Shown in pieces: positions 53,449 through 62,489 of a DNA stretch of 64,000 nucleotides. The DNA comes from Afipia sp. (lineage in GTDB: Bacteria > Pseudomonadota > Alphaproteobacteria > Rhizobiales > Xanthobacteraceae): assembly GCA_030652315.1 (NCBI GenBank), contig JAUSAX010000068.1, positions 1 through 64,000 on the forward strand. Direction: 5' to 3'. Numbering within the stretch: the first letter of the stretch is position 1; the number at the start of each line of letters is the position of its first letter. Under the pieces are notes generated by a model. That model did not search any database. It saw only the letters and a program-made list of their open reading frames with translations, and had not been told where the DNA came from. A program made the translations under genes and the position numbers.

Positions 53449-54720
53449 ATGAGTGTTGTGACCACCGAAGTCGTTCGTAACTTAGTCGCTGAGCACGAGC
53501 GTTTGGCCTATGCAATGCCTATCGAGGACATTGTCGTGGCAGACTCCGCGCTGTTTCAGCAGGGGGTATGGATGCCGTATTTTCAACGTCTGCGGCACGA
53601 GGATCCCGTTCACTTTACGCCCAAGAGCCGCTTTGGCGCGCATTGGTCAATCACGAAATTCAAGGACATCCAAACCGTTGACTCAAACTGGCGCGTGTTC
53701 TCATCCGATACTGACCGCGGTGGAGTGCATATAGGCGACAAGCCGCCGGAGAAACGCATACGTAGCTTCATCGCGTCGGATCCGCCGAGGCAAGCAGAGC
53801 AGCGGAAAGCCATCCAGCCAATTGTATCCGCCGGTAGCCTTGCAGAGATTGAGACACTCATACGGCAACGAACTGGAGCTCTTCTTGATCGATTGCCGCG
53901 TAATGAGACGTTCGATTGGGTAGCTCGCGCTTCCATCGAGCTAACGTCGATGACTCTCGCAACTATCTTTGATTTTCCGATCGAGGATCGGCGCCTACTT
54001 GCCCATTGGTCGGATGCCTCAATTGTCGATCTGTTGGCTGGTGGCCCTATAGATAGCGAGGAGAAACGAGGTGTAGAACTCGCAAAATGTTTGGATGCGT
54101 TCAAACTGCTTCGGGAGGAAAAACTTAAGCGTCAACCGGAGAACAATCTCATCTCCATGATCGCTCACAGCCCGGCTTATCAGGGCATTTCTGAGAGGGA
54201 ATTTCTCGGCAATCTACTGCTGCTCATAATCGGTGGTAATGAGACAACGCGAAACTCTATGAGTGCAAGCGTTTTGCTCCTTAATGAAAATCCCAACGAG
54301 CAATGCAAACTACGTGAAAATCCTGAATTAATTGAGAGCATGGTAAGTGAGGTTATTCGCTTCCAATCACCAATTCTCGCGTTCCGGCGAACCGCGACTC
54401 AGGATACGCAGTTGGCTAATAAAATCATTCGCGAAGGCGAGAGAGTGGTAATGTGGTATATTTCGGGAAATCGGGACGAAGACGAGTTCGAAGAGCCTCA
54501 CCGTTTTCTGTTGGGTCGCGACAACTATCGCAAGCACATCGCATATGGTTTCGGAGTGCACCGTTGCGTTGGGAATCGGCTAGCAGAGATGCAGTTGCGC
54601 GTACTTTGGGAAGAGATCCTCGCTCGCGACCTCAAGATTGAGGTAGTGGGTCCGCCTAAGCGGCAGTATTCGACCTTCGTGCATGGCATCATGGAATTGC
54701 CAGTGATCATCCGGCCGTAA
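53449..54720 (+). CDS. Cytochrome P450, CYP153-like
   Basis: 423 residues. I-helix GGNETTRNS (262-270), ExxR at E301-R304, heme loop YGFGVHRCVGNRLAEMQ with Cys373. The stretches ERVVMWYISGNRDEDEFEEP and RVLWEEILARDLKIEVVGPPKR are very like CYP153 alkane omega-hydroxylases as I remember them, so terminal hydroxylation of an aliphatic or terpenoid chain is the leading guess. GGGGAG precedes the ATG at 53449. Soluble bacterial class I P450. Codon use is less GC-biased than core genes. Confidence 0.92.
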   Translation: MSVVTTEVVRNLVAEHERLAYAMPIEDIVVADSALFQQGVWMPYFQRLRHEDPVHFTPKSRFGAHWSITKFKDIQTVDSNWRVFSSDTDRGGVHIGDKPPEKRIRSFIASDPPRQAEQRKAIQPIVSAGSLAEIETLIRQRTGALLDRLPRNETFDWVARASIELTSMTLATIFDFPIEDRRLLAHWSDASIVDLLAGGPIDSEEKRGVELAKCLDAFKLLREEKLKRQPENNLISMIAHSPAYQGISEREFLGNLLLLIIGGNETTRNSMSASVLLLNENPNEQCKLRENPELIESMVSEVIRFQSPILAFRRTATQDTQLANKIIREGERVVMWYISGNRDEDEFEEPHRFLLGRDNYRKHIAYGFGVHRCVGNRLAEMQLRVLWEEILARDLKIEVVGPPKRQYSTFVHGIMELPVIIRP

Positions 54721-54879
54721 GCAGAAAAAATTGCAGCGTTTGCGGACGATCTGTCACGCTGCATCTTGCAGGATACCCGCGAGCGCACGCAGTCTTTCGG
54801 AAACGTGCAATTCAAGCGGTCGTCACTCAGGCTGCGCAGTTTGCCCTATTAGCTGCATTATCTTTGGGAGCGCGATGAC

Positions 54880-56121
54880 TTGGCACTCGATCCTATCGTT
54901 ATCATCGGCGCCTCTCATGCGGGAGTACAGATGGCAGCTTCGGCTCGTGACGCGGGTTGGGAGAATGAAATCGTTCTCTTAGCGGAAGATGCGCTCCTAC
55001 CTTATCATCGCCCACCTCTATCCAAAGGTCTCCTTACGGGAAAAATCTCCGTTGCGGAAATCCCTCTGCGTGGAGAGTCTTGGTACGAAAAGAACAATAT
55101 AGTTCGCCTGACCGGACGCCGAGTCACTGCGGTCGATAGACAGCGCCATCGAGTAATTCTTCAAGGTGGCGAGCAAATTCCATACTCTCGTCTCGGACTT
55201 GCAACAGGCGCCCGTGTGCGACGTCTTTCCTTACCGGGAGGTAAACTAGACGGCATATTGTATCTAAGAGATTTCGCAGACGTCGAGAAATTGAAGTCGC
55301 AGCTTAGACATACACACTCGGTTGTTGTTATCGGAGGTGGTTTCATAGGATTAGAGGTGGCATCTAGCCTCTGCAAAATGGGCAAGAAAGTGACCGTGCT
55401 TGAAACGTTTCAGCGCCTTATGCCCCGCGCGGTAAGCTCGGTGATTTCCGGCTGGTTTGGCCGTCGCCATACAGAACGAGGCGTCAATCTAATTTTCAAT
55501 GCACGAGTTGAAATGATTTTGAATGACGGCCGCGGACGCGCGGCGGGAGTGCTCCTCAGTAACGGGCAAAAAATAGCCGCCGATTTGATCGTCGCGGGGA
55601 TAGGGGTTACGCCCGCTGTTGAACTTGCCAAGGCGGCGGACCTTACCTGTAGCGATGGGATCGTTGTTGATTCATTAACTCGTACAAGTGATCCCTTTAT
55701 TTTCGCCGCTGGGGATGTAACCAATCATCCGTCTGTATTTTCCGGTGGGCAACTGAGACTCGAGTCGGTCCAGAACGCAACCGATCAGGCCAAAGTAGCG
55801 GGACAGATGTTGGCCGGAATAGCCTCTATCCCTTATGACGGTGTGCCTTGGTTTTGGTCCGATCAGCACGACGTGCCATTGCAGATAGTCGGCCTAGCAA
55901 GCAGCGCGGACAACTGCGTGGTACGCGGTGATTATGCTGGTGGCAAATTCTCGGTTTTCTCTTTCTCCGGGAGGAAGTTGGTGTGTATAGAAAGCGTCGA
56001 TAGCTCCCGCGATCACGTCGCGGGACGCAAGCTTTTGGCTCTAACGAACGCACGATTGACCCCCGAGGAGGCCGCAGATCCCCAGTTTGATTTACTCGCA
56101 GCCGCCCGTGAAAGAAGCTGA
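54880..56121 (+). CDS. FAD-dependent ferredoxin reductase
   Basis: 413 residues. FAD-binding IVIIGASHAGVQMA at the N-terminus, LLPYHRPPLSKG, NAD-binding VVVIGGGFIGLEVASSL in the middle, then IFAAGDVTNHPS, and a C-terminal interface domain. Same class as putidaredoxin reductase. It begins with TTG at 54880 after GGGAG; the ATG six bases upstream is out of frame. It completes the NADH-reductase-ferredoxin-P450 chain. Confidence 0.93.
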   Translation: MALDPIVIIGASHAGVQMAASARDAGWENEIVLLAEDALLPYHRPPLSKGLLTGKISVAEIPLRGESWYEKNNIVRLTGRRVTAVDRQRHRVILQGGEQIPYSRLGLATGARVRRLSLPGGKLDGILYLRDFADVEKLKSQLRHTHSVVVIGGGFIGLEVASSLCKMGKKVTVLETFQRLMPRAVSSVISGWFGRRHTERGVNLIFNARVEMILNDGRGRAAGVLLSNGQKIAADLIVAGIGVTPAVELAKAADLTCSDGIVVDSLTRTSDPFIFAAGDVTNHPSVFSGGQLRLESVQNATDQAKVAGQMLAGIASIPYDGVPWFWSDQHDVPLQIVGLASSADNCVVRGDYAGGKFSVFSFSGRKLVCIESVDSSRDHVAGRKLLALTNARLTPEEAADPQFDLLAAARERS

Positions 56122-56245
56122 ATCTCGGCAGAAGAGGAACATAATCCAGGCGACGATGGCCCAGATTGTCGATACCCGCTAGGCAACGGCGGTACTTGAA
56201 TGCGATCTGCATTGAATGCTAAAATTGCGTCTGGAACTCGTCGAT

Positions 56246-57037
56246 ATGATAGATGACGCGCAAATACCCCGTAAAGGACCTCAACGCTCTGGATCGGCGC
56301 GGAGTGTCGATAGCGCTTCGCGCGTTGTCGCTTCAAAAGTGAAATTTACGGGCTTGGGTGCTGATCTGATCAACCACGAAGTAGATTATGGACCGGAGCC
56401 GGAGCTCAATCTAGCCGATAGCGCCTACCGCGCGATCGAGGAGATGATTTGCACCCTAGAACTGCAGCCAGGAGCTCGAGTTTCGGAAAGTTCTCTCGCA
56501 AAGCGTTTAGGAATCGGGCGCACGCCGGTGCGAGAGGCCTTGCAGCTGCTGTCACGCGATGGCCTTGTTGTTGTCTTGCGAAGACATGGGGTCCTCGTTA
56601 GCGAGATTGATGTCCGCACTCAGCTGCGAATTATCGAGGTTCGGCGGGCTTTAGAATCGCTCATGGTGCGCTTGGCTGCAGAACGAGCCACTGAGGAAGA
56701 AATTGCGCAATTCGCCAAAATCGCTGCCGCTATTTATGCCGCCGTTGATGCTAACGACGATCTTGCCTTCGTTCGGCTTGATTCGCAGCTAAATGAGCTA
56801 CTCGCCCGCGCCTGCGGGAACCGTTTTGCTAGTGGCTCAATGAGTTTGATGACCCCGCTTTCGCGGCGTTTCTGGTATCGGAATTACAAATCTGCCGGTG
56901 ACATGATGCTGGGTGCTCGTCTCCACGCTGAGATCGCTGACGCGATCGCCCGCAGGAAACCCGATGAAGCGGAGCAGGCAGTGAAGCGCTTGCTCGATTA
57001 TATCGAAGATTTCTCTCGCAAAACACTGGATCGCTAG
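56246..57037 (+). CDS. GntR-family regulator, FadR (FCD) subfamily
   Basis: About 263 residues. After a ~50-residue N-terminal extension comes the wHTH (AYRAIEEMICTLELQPGARVSESSLAKRLGIGRTPVREALQLLSRDGLVVVL) and then an all-helical FCD ligand domain ending with EAVKRLLDYIEDF-type helices. FCD members sense organic acids. It is the only regulator in the catabolic cluster. In-frame ATG at 56216 is an alternative start; GGAAC favours 56246. Confidence 0.9.
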   Translation: MIDDAQIPRKGPQRSGSARSVDSASRVVASKVKFTGLGADLINHEVDYGPEPELNLADSAYRAIEEMICTLELQPGARVSESSLAKRLGIGRTPVREALQLLSRDGLVVVLRRHGVLVSEIDVRTQLRIIEVRRALESLMVRLAAERATEEEIAQFAKIAAAIYAAVDANDDLAFVRLDSQLNELLARACGNRFASGSMSLMTPLSRRFWYRNYKSAGDMMLGARLHAEIADAIARRKPDEAEQAVKRLLDYIEDFSRKTLDR

Positions 57038-57119
57038 GGTTCGGACCCAAAACCGGGTAGCGCGACCGGGATTCCAAAAGGCTGGCGAGTCGGATTCCGT
57101 TCTCCCAAGGAGGACGGCG

Positions 57120-57708
57120 ATGGGAGATTACGTCTGGTTTCCGGATGCGTAGTGGGCTCGGATTGAGCCGCTTTTGCCGAAGGATGTGCGCGGTAAAATG
57201 CGTAAGGATGAACGGCGGATTCCGAGCGGGATTGTCCACGCGCTCAAATGCGGTGGACGGCTGGGCCGACTGCACCGATGTCTACGGACCGAGAAGACGC
57301 ACTACAATCGCTAATTGCTTTGTGCGCTGGTTTGAGCGCGGTATCTGGGGAGACATTTGCAGTACGCTGGCAGAGGTCGAGGGTGTGCTGGACCGGATAT
57401 CTATCGACAGTTCCTGCATCAAGGTCCATCGTTGTGCGGGCAGCGGAAAGAGGGCCTTGGCTCATGATATCGGCCGCACGAAAGGCGGACGCAACACCAA
57501 GCTCCAGGCTATCTGCTACGAGAAAAGCCGCCCTTGGGTCCTGCTCCTGACGCTCCGAAACGTTAATGATTGCAAGGTTGCGCAGCTTTGCATCGCGGCC
57601 GCGCCGCCATCTGCCGAACTCGTCGCCAACAAGGGCTATGACAGCCAGGCGTTGTGCGAACGGCTTGAGGCGCGCCTGCGGCCGACATTGTCGCTCTCGC
57701 CGATATAG
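57120..57708 (+). pseudogene. IS5-family transposase, inactivated
   Basis: It begins MGDYVWFPDA, then an in-frame TAG, then WARIEPLLPKDVRGK and RRIPSGIVHALKCGG. After a frameshift it continues WFERGIWGDICSTL, ISIDSSCIKVHRCA, IGRTKGGRNTKLQAIC and NKGYDSQALCERLEARL before a stop. The DDE regions are recognisable but the gene cannot make the full enzyme. It separates the P450/GntR part from the following oxidation genes. Confidence 0.85.
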
Positions 57709-57787
57709 GCGATACAGAAATCAGACATCGCCGACTCGATCGCGTTCGCGGTACACCTCATAAGTATGTCAGCACCGGGAGCATGCC

Positions 57788-58582
57788 TCATACAGCTTGA
57801 GGTCGAGGCTGGTAGATCGCAATATGCTGGCAATGGGCGACAGGAGTCCGGCCGTTAGCAACGATGAGGGCGTCCAATTCCACAAACAAATGGCCCTTCT
57901 TTTCGTAGTTGCCCGTGATCCGTGCACGTGCGGTCAGTTGGTCGCTGTCGATAGCGGCTGATATCAGTTGCATGCGGCTGCCGATATGAATCCATGGCCC
58001 GAGAAGGGCATTTTCCATGAGCACCCTATTCATGATCTGTTGCAATACGCCAGGATGGACGAGGCCTTCGCGCGCATAGATTGGGTCGGTCTCGCGCACT
58101 CCGGCGCGGTATTCTGCACCAGCCTTACCCTGCCAGGAGCGCGGAGCAGTGCCGAGCCATTTGCCGATTCGATAAGTGTCAGCGTCGATGGGCTTCCGCG
58201 TCGCAACCGGTTCGGTCTCCGGAAAATCGGCGAGCGAGAATACCGGCGCTGTTACCGCCAACGAGGCATGTCCTGTGGCTTTGGCCTCGCCGTGTTCGAC
58301 GGTTAGCGAGAGTCCTTCGCTGGACTCCTCCGCTTGAACCAGTAGGGCTTCACCATCATAGATCGGCTTAATGAACCGCGCCTCGATCAATCCTCGTTCG
58401 AGGAATGCTCGACTCCAGTTCGCAACTGGAACGTGGATCATGTAGGCGAGAATATCGATCCCCGGCACCAGACCACCTCTGAAACCGTACTTCAGGGCCA
58501 CGGAATCATCGTGCATCTTATTTTCGGATAGTTTGGCGGTGTTGTAAGCCTCTACACGATACGGTTCGAGCCGCTCAGTCAT
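57788..58582 (-). CDS. MaoC-like hotdog-fold protein
   Basis: 264 residues. The N-terminal half carries NTAKLSENKMHDDSVALKYGFRGGLVPGIDILAYM, close to the MaoC hydratase motif (A/K-x(5)-N-x-(L/I)-H-x-D...G-x(3)-P-G), and the second half looks like a second hotdog domain. Candidate role: enoyl-CoA hydratase or thioester-binding step for the compound handled by this cluster. It faces the P450 genes. Confidence 0.75.
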   Translation of the reverse strand: MTERLEPYRVEAYNTAKLSENKMHDDSVALKYGFRGGLVPGIDILAYMIHVPVANWSRAFLERGLIEARFIKPIYDGEALLVQAEESSEGLSLTVEHGEAKATGHASLAVTAPVFSLADFPETEPVATRKPIDADTYRIGKWLGTAPRSWQGKAGAEYRAGVRETDPIYAREGLVHPGVLQQIMNRVLMENALLGPWIHIGSRMQLISAAIDSDQLTARARITGNYEKKGHLFVELDALIVANGRTPVAHCQHIAIYQPRPQAV

Positions 58583-58759
58583 GATCCATCCTTATGATTG
58601 CGGGAGACGACGGTGTTGCTTCGCGAATTACCGCAGCCTAAAGTCACGGTCTGGCATTTACCCCACGCAGTGGTCCATCAACGAAATGGGTTACTCAGTG
58701 GTTCCGAAATATTCGGACCCGATGAGTGACATGTACTCCCGCATCAAGCTGGCTGGCTT

Positions 58760-60391
58760 CTAGGGGCACCCGGCGCCCGGCAAGAACTGCCTTGTCTCAT
58801 TACCCTCCGTAATCAACTCGGCAGCTTTTTCCGCCATAGCCATGATCGGCAGATTGGTATTTCCACTGATCACTGTCGGCATGATCGAACCATCGATGAC
58901 TCTGAGATTGTCGATTCCTCGGACCCGCAACTGACCGTCGACAACAGCGTTGCTGTCTTCGCCCATGCGACAGGTGCCAACAGGATGGTAGATCGTTTCG
59001 GCGCGCTCCCGTATCCATTTTTTGCGGGAGTCCACACTGGTAAACGCATCGATGTCGATCCTTCGTTTCACGAATTTACTCAGACCCGGTTGATCGATAA
59101 TCTCAGACAGTTGTCTGACACCTTCTTGCATGCTGACGAAATCCGAATCATCAGAGAGAAAACGAGGATCGATAGCGGGAGTGTCAGATGGGTCCGCCGA
59201 TCGCAATCGCAGTGTTCCACGGCTCTTGGGCCGAAGTTGGCAAACGCGAATCGCGAAACCGTGAGCGATGCGTTCGTTGGGTGGCGGGTTTCGGAGCGCG
59301 ACGATGAGATGAGCTTGCCACTCCGGCAGTGACGAATTTTTGTCAGGCCCCCAGAAGGCGCCAGCTTCGACGCCTTGAGACGTTGCGGGACCCGTGCCTC
59401 GGAGAATGTATTGTGCGCCCGCGAGGCCGCCCTTGATCAAGCCGAGATACGGCGTCAGCGTAACTGGCTGAGATGCCTCTAGGCGAATAGCGCAGTCCAG
59501 ATGGTCGTGCAGGTTGTCTCCGACGCCAGCGGAATCGAGAACGGGCTTGATGCCAAGCGATTGCAGGTGATCCGCCGGCCCGATCCCCGACAGCATCAGC
59601 AGTTGCGGTGAGCCGATGGCTCCAGATGTCAGCAACACCTCGCGCTCTGCCGAGATGGTTACCTCGCGTCCTCCCTTCTCTATTACTACGCCGCGCGCGC
59701 ACGTCCCTTCCATGGCGATCCGGCGAACTCTGCAGTTGGCCATAACGGTGAGATTGCTTCGTCCCTTCGCTCGATCAAGATATTTGAAGGCTCCGGATCG
59801 CTTCCCTTCCGCGATGGTGAGTTCGTAGAATCCGGCACCAACCTGGGACGGGCCGTTGAAGCCATTGTTCTCCGGCAAACCTGCTGACACCGCGCTTTCA
59901 ATGAACGCCTTTGAAATGGGATGCTGCAGGGTGCCATAGGACAGACGAATAGGGCCGGAGTATCCCCTGTCCTGATCGCGCTTCCTTGTGACCAGGGTGG
60001 CGTCCTCGATTTTTCTGAGGTAAGGGCGCAGGTTTTCATAGCTCCATGACGGGAGGCCCTGGGCGGCCCACGAGTCGTAGTCCCAAGCGTTGCCTCGAAT
60101 CGCAATCATTGAGTTAATGGAGGACGATCCACCCACAACCCGGCCACGCGGGATGTAAATCTTTCGATTATTGAGTTGAGCTTGGGGCTCGGTCCAGAAC
60201 TGCCAGTTATACTTAGGACTTGTGTAGAGCACGCGAATGCCGGCCGGCATGTGGACGAAGACAGACGCGGAGGGGGCTCCGGCCTCAAGCAGCAGGACGT
60301 TAACATTTGGATCTTCGCTCAGTCGCGAAGCCAGCACGCATCCCGCCGATCCCGCGCCGACGATGATGTAGTCATATCCGGATAGTTTCAT
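58760..60391 (-). CDS. GMC-family FAD oxidoreductase (alcohol/choline dehydrogenase type)
   Basis: 543 residues. FAD motif YIIVGAGSAGCVLASRL, GMC signature 1 GRVVGGSSSINSMIAIRG, signature 2 GAIGSPQLLMLSGIG, catalytic His in YHPVGTCRMG and Asn in SGNTNLP. Like AlkJ and related enzymes it may oxidise the alcohol formed by the P450 to an aldehyde, feeding electrons to quinone. It is 177 bases upstream of the MaoC-like gene on the same strand. Confidence 0.93.
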   Translation of the reverse strand: MKLSGYDYIIVGAGSAGCVLASRLSEDPNVNVLLLEAGAPSASVFVHMPAGIRVLYTSPKYNWQFWTEPQAQLNNRKIYIPRGRVVGGSSSINSMIAIRGNAWDYDSWAAQGLPSWSYENLRPYLRKIEDATLVTRKRDQDRGYSGPIRLSYGTLQHPISKAFIESAVSAGLPENNGFNGPSQVGAGFYELTIAEGKRSGAFKYLDRAKGRSNLTVMANCRVRRIAMEGTCARGVVIEKGGREVTISAEREVLLTSGAIGSPQLLMLSGIGPADHLQSLGIKPVLDSAGVGDNLHDHLDCAIRLEASQPVTLTPYLGLIKGGLAGAQYILRGTGPATSQGVEAGAFWGPDKNSSLPEWQAHLIVALRNPPPNERIAHGFAIRVCQLRPKSRGTLRLRSADPSDTPAIDPRFLSDDSDFVSMQEGVRQLSEIIDQPGLSKFVKRRIDIDAFTSVDSRKKWIRERAETIYHPVGTCRMGEDSNAVVDGQLRVRGIDNLRVIDGSIMPTVISGNTNLPIMAMAEKAAELITEGNETRQFLPGAGCP

Positions 60392-60529
60392 TTTCGAATC
60401 CCTCTTGGGAATGCCGGCGGCTAGTTAGCGTGTCTGGTGTAGCATGAAGCGAGTAGCCGCCGGACAAGATCCATTCCGATACGGGTGTCGTACATCGCCG
60501 TTGTATTTGAGCCGCTTTGGAATATCATT

Positions 60530-60542
60530 TTGGTATGTCCAA
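60530..60542. promoter_or_regulatory. TTGGT-ATG-TCCAA site, candidate FadR-type operator 1
   Basis: Inverted repeat with arms TTTGG/CCAAA around five bases, between the GMC gene and the 49-residue protein gene. The pattern TTGG-W-N3-W-CCAA recurs at 62234-62246 and resembles the TTGGT-N3-ACCAA boxes of FadR-subfamily regulators such as PdhR. Confidence 0.45.
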
Positions 60543-60584
60543 ATGTATTGGCTGCGGTTCTGGCGTCAACAGAGAGATGTTTCG

Positions 60585-60734
60585 ATGATCAGTCGCGTGT
60601 TGACTGCGGCGCTTGTGGTGTTGGCCTTCGTTGTTCTTCTTTGGGGACCGAAAGGCCCACAGCATTGGGATGCGAATATGTCCCCCCAGGAGAGGGCGGT
60701 ATTTGAAAAGACAGTCTGGGCCCTCGGCCATTAG
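60585..60734 (+). CDS. 49-residue single-span membrane protein
   Basis: Begins MISRVLTAALVVLAFVVLLWGP (one membrane span) followed by a short polar tail with SPQERAVFEKTVWALGH. AGAGAG lies eight bases before the ATG. Small one-span proteins of this kind sometimes accompany transporters or oxidases, but no family is recognised. A longer frame opening at 60444 lacks support. Confidence 0.55.
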   Translation: MISRVLTAALVVLAFVVLLWGPKGPQHWDANMSPQERAVFEKTVWALGH

Positions 60735-60883
60735 TTGAGACGGTATTCGTCAGAGCCCCGCCCGCTACGCATCAGCAACTCCGTCGTCAGATCTACGGGC
60801 AAACGGGAATATCGTCACGGGTGCTGCCACTGTGATTATCTCGGCCGTTCTCACTTCGTGGGTGCGAGTAGTGCACCTTGAAC

Positions 60884-62152
60884 TTATTCGAGCCGGCTTG
60901 GTGAAGCCCGCCGCGGATGCGTGCCGGTATCGACGACCCGGCTGGCGTTCAGGCGCTGAATCTGCGCCTCGTCAAATTTGAGAACAGTCTTGAGGACATA
61001 TTCGGTGTCCTCGCCCCGTAGCGGCGGGCTCTTCGAGTATTCGATCTTCGTTCGCGAAAACTTGATAGGGTTGCCGACGAGAGGTGAAATGGCACCGGAG
61101 GAATGAGGCAGATTGATCTGCAGCTCTCTATGGATCACCTGCGGATGGGCAAATACTTGGTCCAGCCGGTTGATCGGCGCGCAAGGAACTCCGACTGGCT
61201 CAAGCACTGATATCCACTGGTGCGTCGTTTGCGTTGCTAAATGCACATCCAGAAGTGGAATGAGCAGGTCGCGATTGTGAAGCCGATCGGTGTTCGTGAG
61301 AAAGCGGATGTCGGCTGCCAATTCCGTCAATCCCGCCGCTGCACAGAATTTCCTGAATTGTTGGTCGTTTCCGACAGCCAGCACAAACGAGCCGTCCATT
61401 GTCTTGAACACCTGATACGGGACGATATTCGGATGCGCATTACCGGACCGTTTGGGTGGAGTTCCCGTCGTGAGATAGTTCATGTTCTGGTTGGCAAGTA
61501 CCGAAACTTGGACATCGAGCAGTGCCATGTCGATGTGTTGGCCCTCGCCGGTACGCTCGCGATGCAGCAACGCCGAAATAACGCCCGTCGCGCTGTACAT
61601 ACCGGTGAGAATATCGACGATCGGAACGCCAACTTTCTGCGGGCCGCCACCCGGCATATCGTCGCTTTCGCCCGTGATGCTCATCAGGCCGCCGATGGCC
61701 TGAATAGCCATGTCGTATCCTGCAGCATCCTTCATTGGGCCGGTTTGACCGTAACCCGTGATGGAGCAGTAAATGGTATCCGGCTTCAGTCTTCGCAGTG
61801 ACTCGTAGTCCAGCCCGTATCGGGCCATGTCGCCGACTTTGTAATTTTCGATCACGATGTCAGCTTGTTGCGCTAGTGCGCGCACGATCGCGCTGCCTTC
61901 GTCAGTTGCTATGTCGATGCAGATTGAATGTTTGCCGCGGTTAGCGCTGAGAAAATACGCGCTCTCGGTTGTGTCATTCGATTCGCCATCTTTCAGGAAT
62001 GGGGGACCCCATTGTCGTGTGTCGTCGCCGGTGCCGGGGCGTTCGATTTTCCAGACCTCGGCTCCGAGATCGGAAAGAAGTTGGCCCAACCACGGTCCTG
62101 CGAGAATTCTTGAAAGATCGAGTACTCGGTAGCCCACCAGAGGTCCAGCCAT
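60884..62152 (-). CDS. CaiB/BaiF family (class III) CoA-transferase
   Basis: 422 residues. The family opening GYRVLDLSRILAGPWLGQLLSDLGAEVWKIE is followed by GDDTRQWGPPF and SANRGKHSICID. The catalytic Asp lies in KVGVPIVDILTGMYS, then GQHIDMALLD. It transfers CoA between organic acids, so it would activate the acid made by the oxidation steps. ATG at 62152. Divergent from the ABC importer genes across a 337-base regulatory gap. Confidence 0.94.
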   Translation of the reverse strand: MAGPLVGYRVLDLSRILAGPWLGQLLSDLGAEVWKIERPGTGDDTRQWGPPFLKDGESNDTTESAYFLSANRGKHSICIDIATDEGSAIVRALAQQADIVIENYKVGDMARYGLDYESLRRLKPDTIYCSITGYGQTGPMKDAAGYDMAIQAIGGLMSITGESDDMPGGGPQKVGVPIVDILTGMYSATGVISALLHRERTGEGQHIDMALLDVQVSVLANQNMNYLTTGTPPKRSGNAHPNIVPYQVFKTMDGSFVLAVGNDQQFRKFCAAAGLTELAADIRFLTNTDRLHNRDLLIPLLDVHLATQTTHQWISVLEPVGVPCAPINRLDQVFAHPQVIHRELQINLPHSSGAISPLVGNPIKFSRTKIEYSKSPPLRGEDTEYVLKTVLKFDEAQIQRLNASRVVDTGTHPRRASPSRLE

Positions 62153-62489
62153 GACATTTCCTTGCTATTGGCGCGATCCGTTCCTGGTAAATCGTACGCC
62201 TGTTATAAGCGCACTATAATAGGATAAACCAAATTGGACAAACCAATAATAGCTTTTGGTTGATCGTCGAGTTGGTTTTGAGGCGAGATTCTGGAACGGA
62301 GGGTCTTCTCGAAAGTGCTTGTCGGGTTTTGATTCGCGAGCATCGCACTGCGCGAGTTGCTTGACAGCAAGTATATGGAGACATACGGTCAGCCAAAATG
62401 GTCTATCCAAAACGGATGGCGACTGTGCGGCTTTAAGCTTGATGCATGGTGACAATAGCTAGAGGCAACGCGAAGCGAGGTTTTGCTGT
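62153..62489. other. Divergent regulatory region between CoA-transferase and ABC importer
   Basis: AT-rich, with a cluster of TTGG/CCAA half-sites at 62229-62261 including the full site at 62234-62246. It presumably holds promoters in both directions. No gene recognised. Confidence 0.6.
62234..62246. promoter_or_regulatory. TTGGA-CAA-ACCAA site, candidate FadR-type operator 2
   Basis: ATTGG-ACAAA-CCAAT, 5-base arms and 5-base spacer, with an adjoining CCAAATTGG and a nearby TTGGTT half-site. Close to the PdhR/LldR-type consensus AATTGGTNNNACCAATT. Located where it could control both the CoA-transferase and the importer. Confidence 0.5.

Noticed and set aside
57248-57550. Short frames inside the IS5 remnant as real genes
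   Set aside because: They are fragments of a transposase broken by an in-frame stop and frameshifts.
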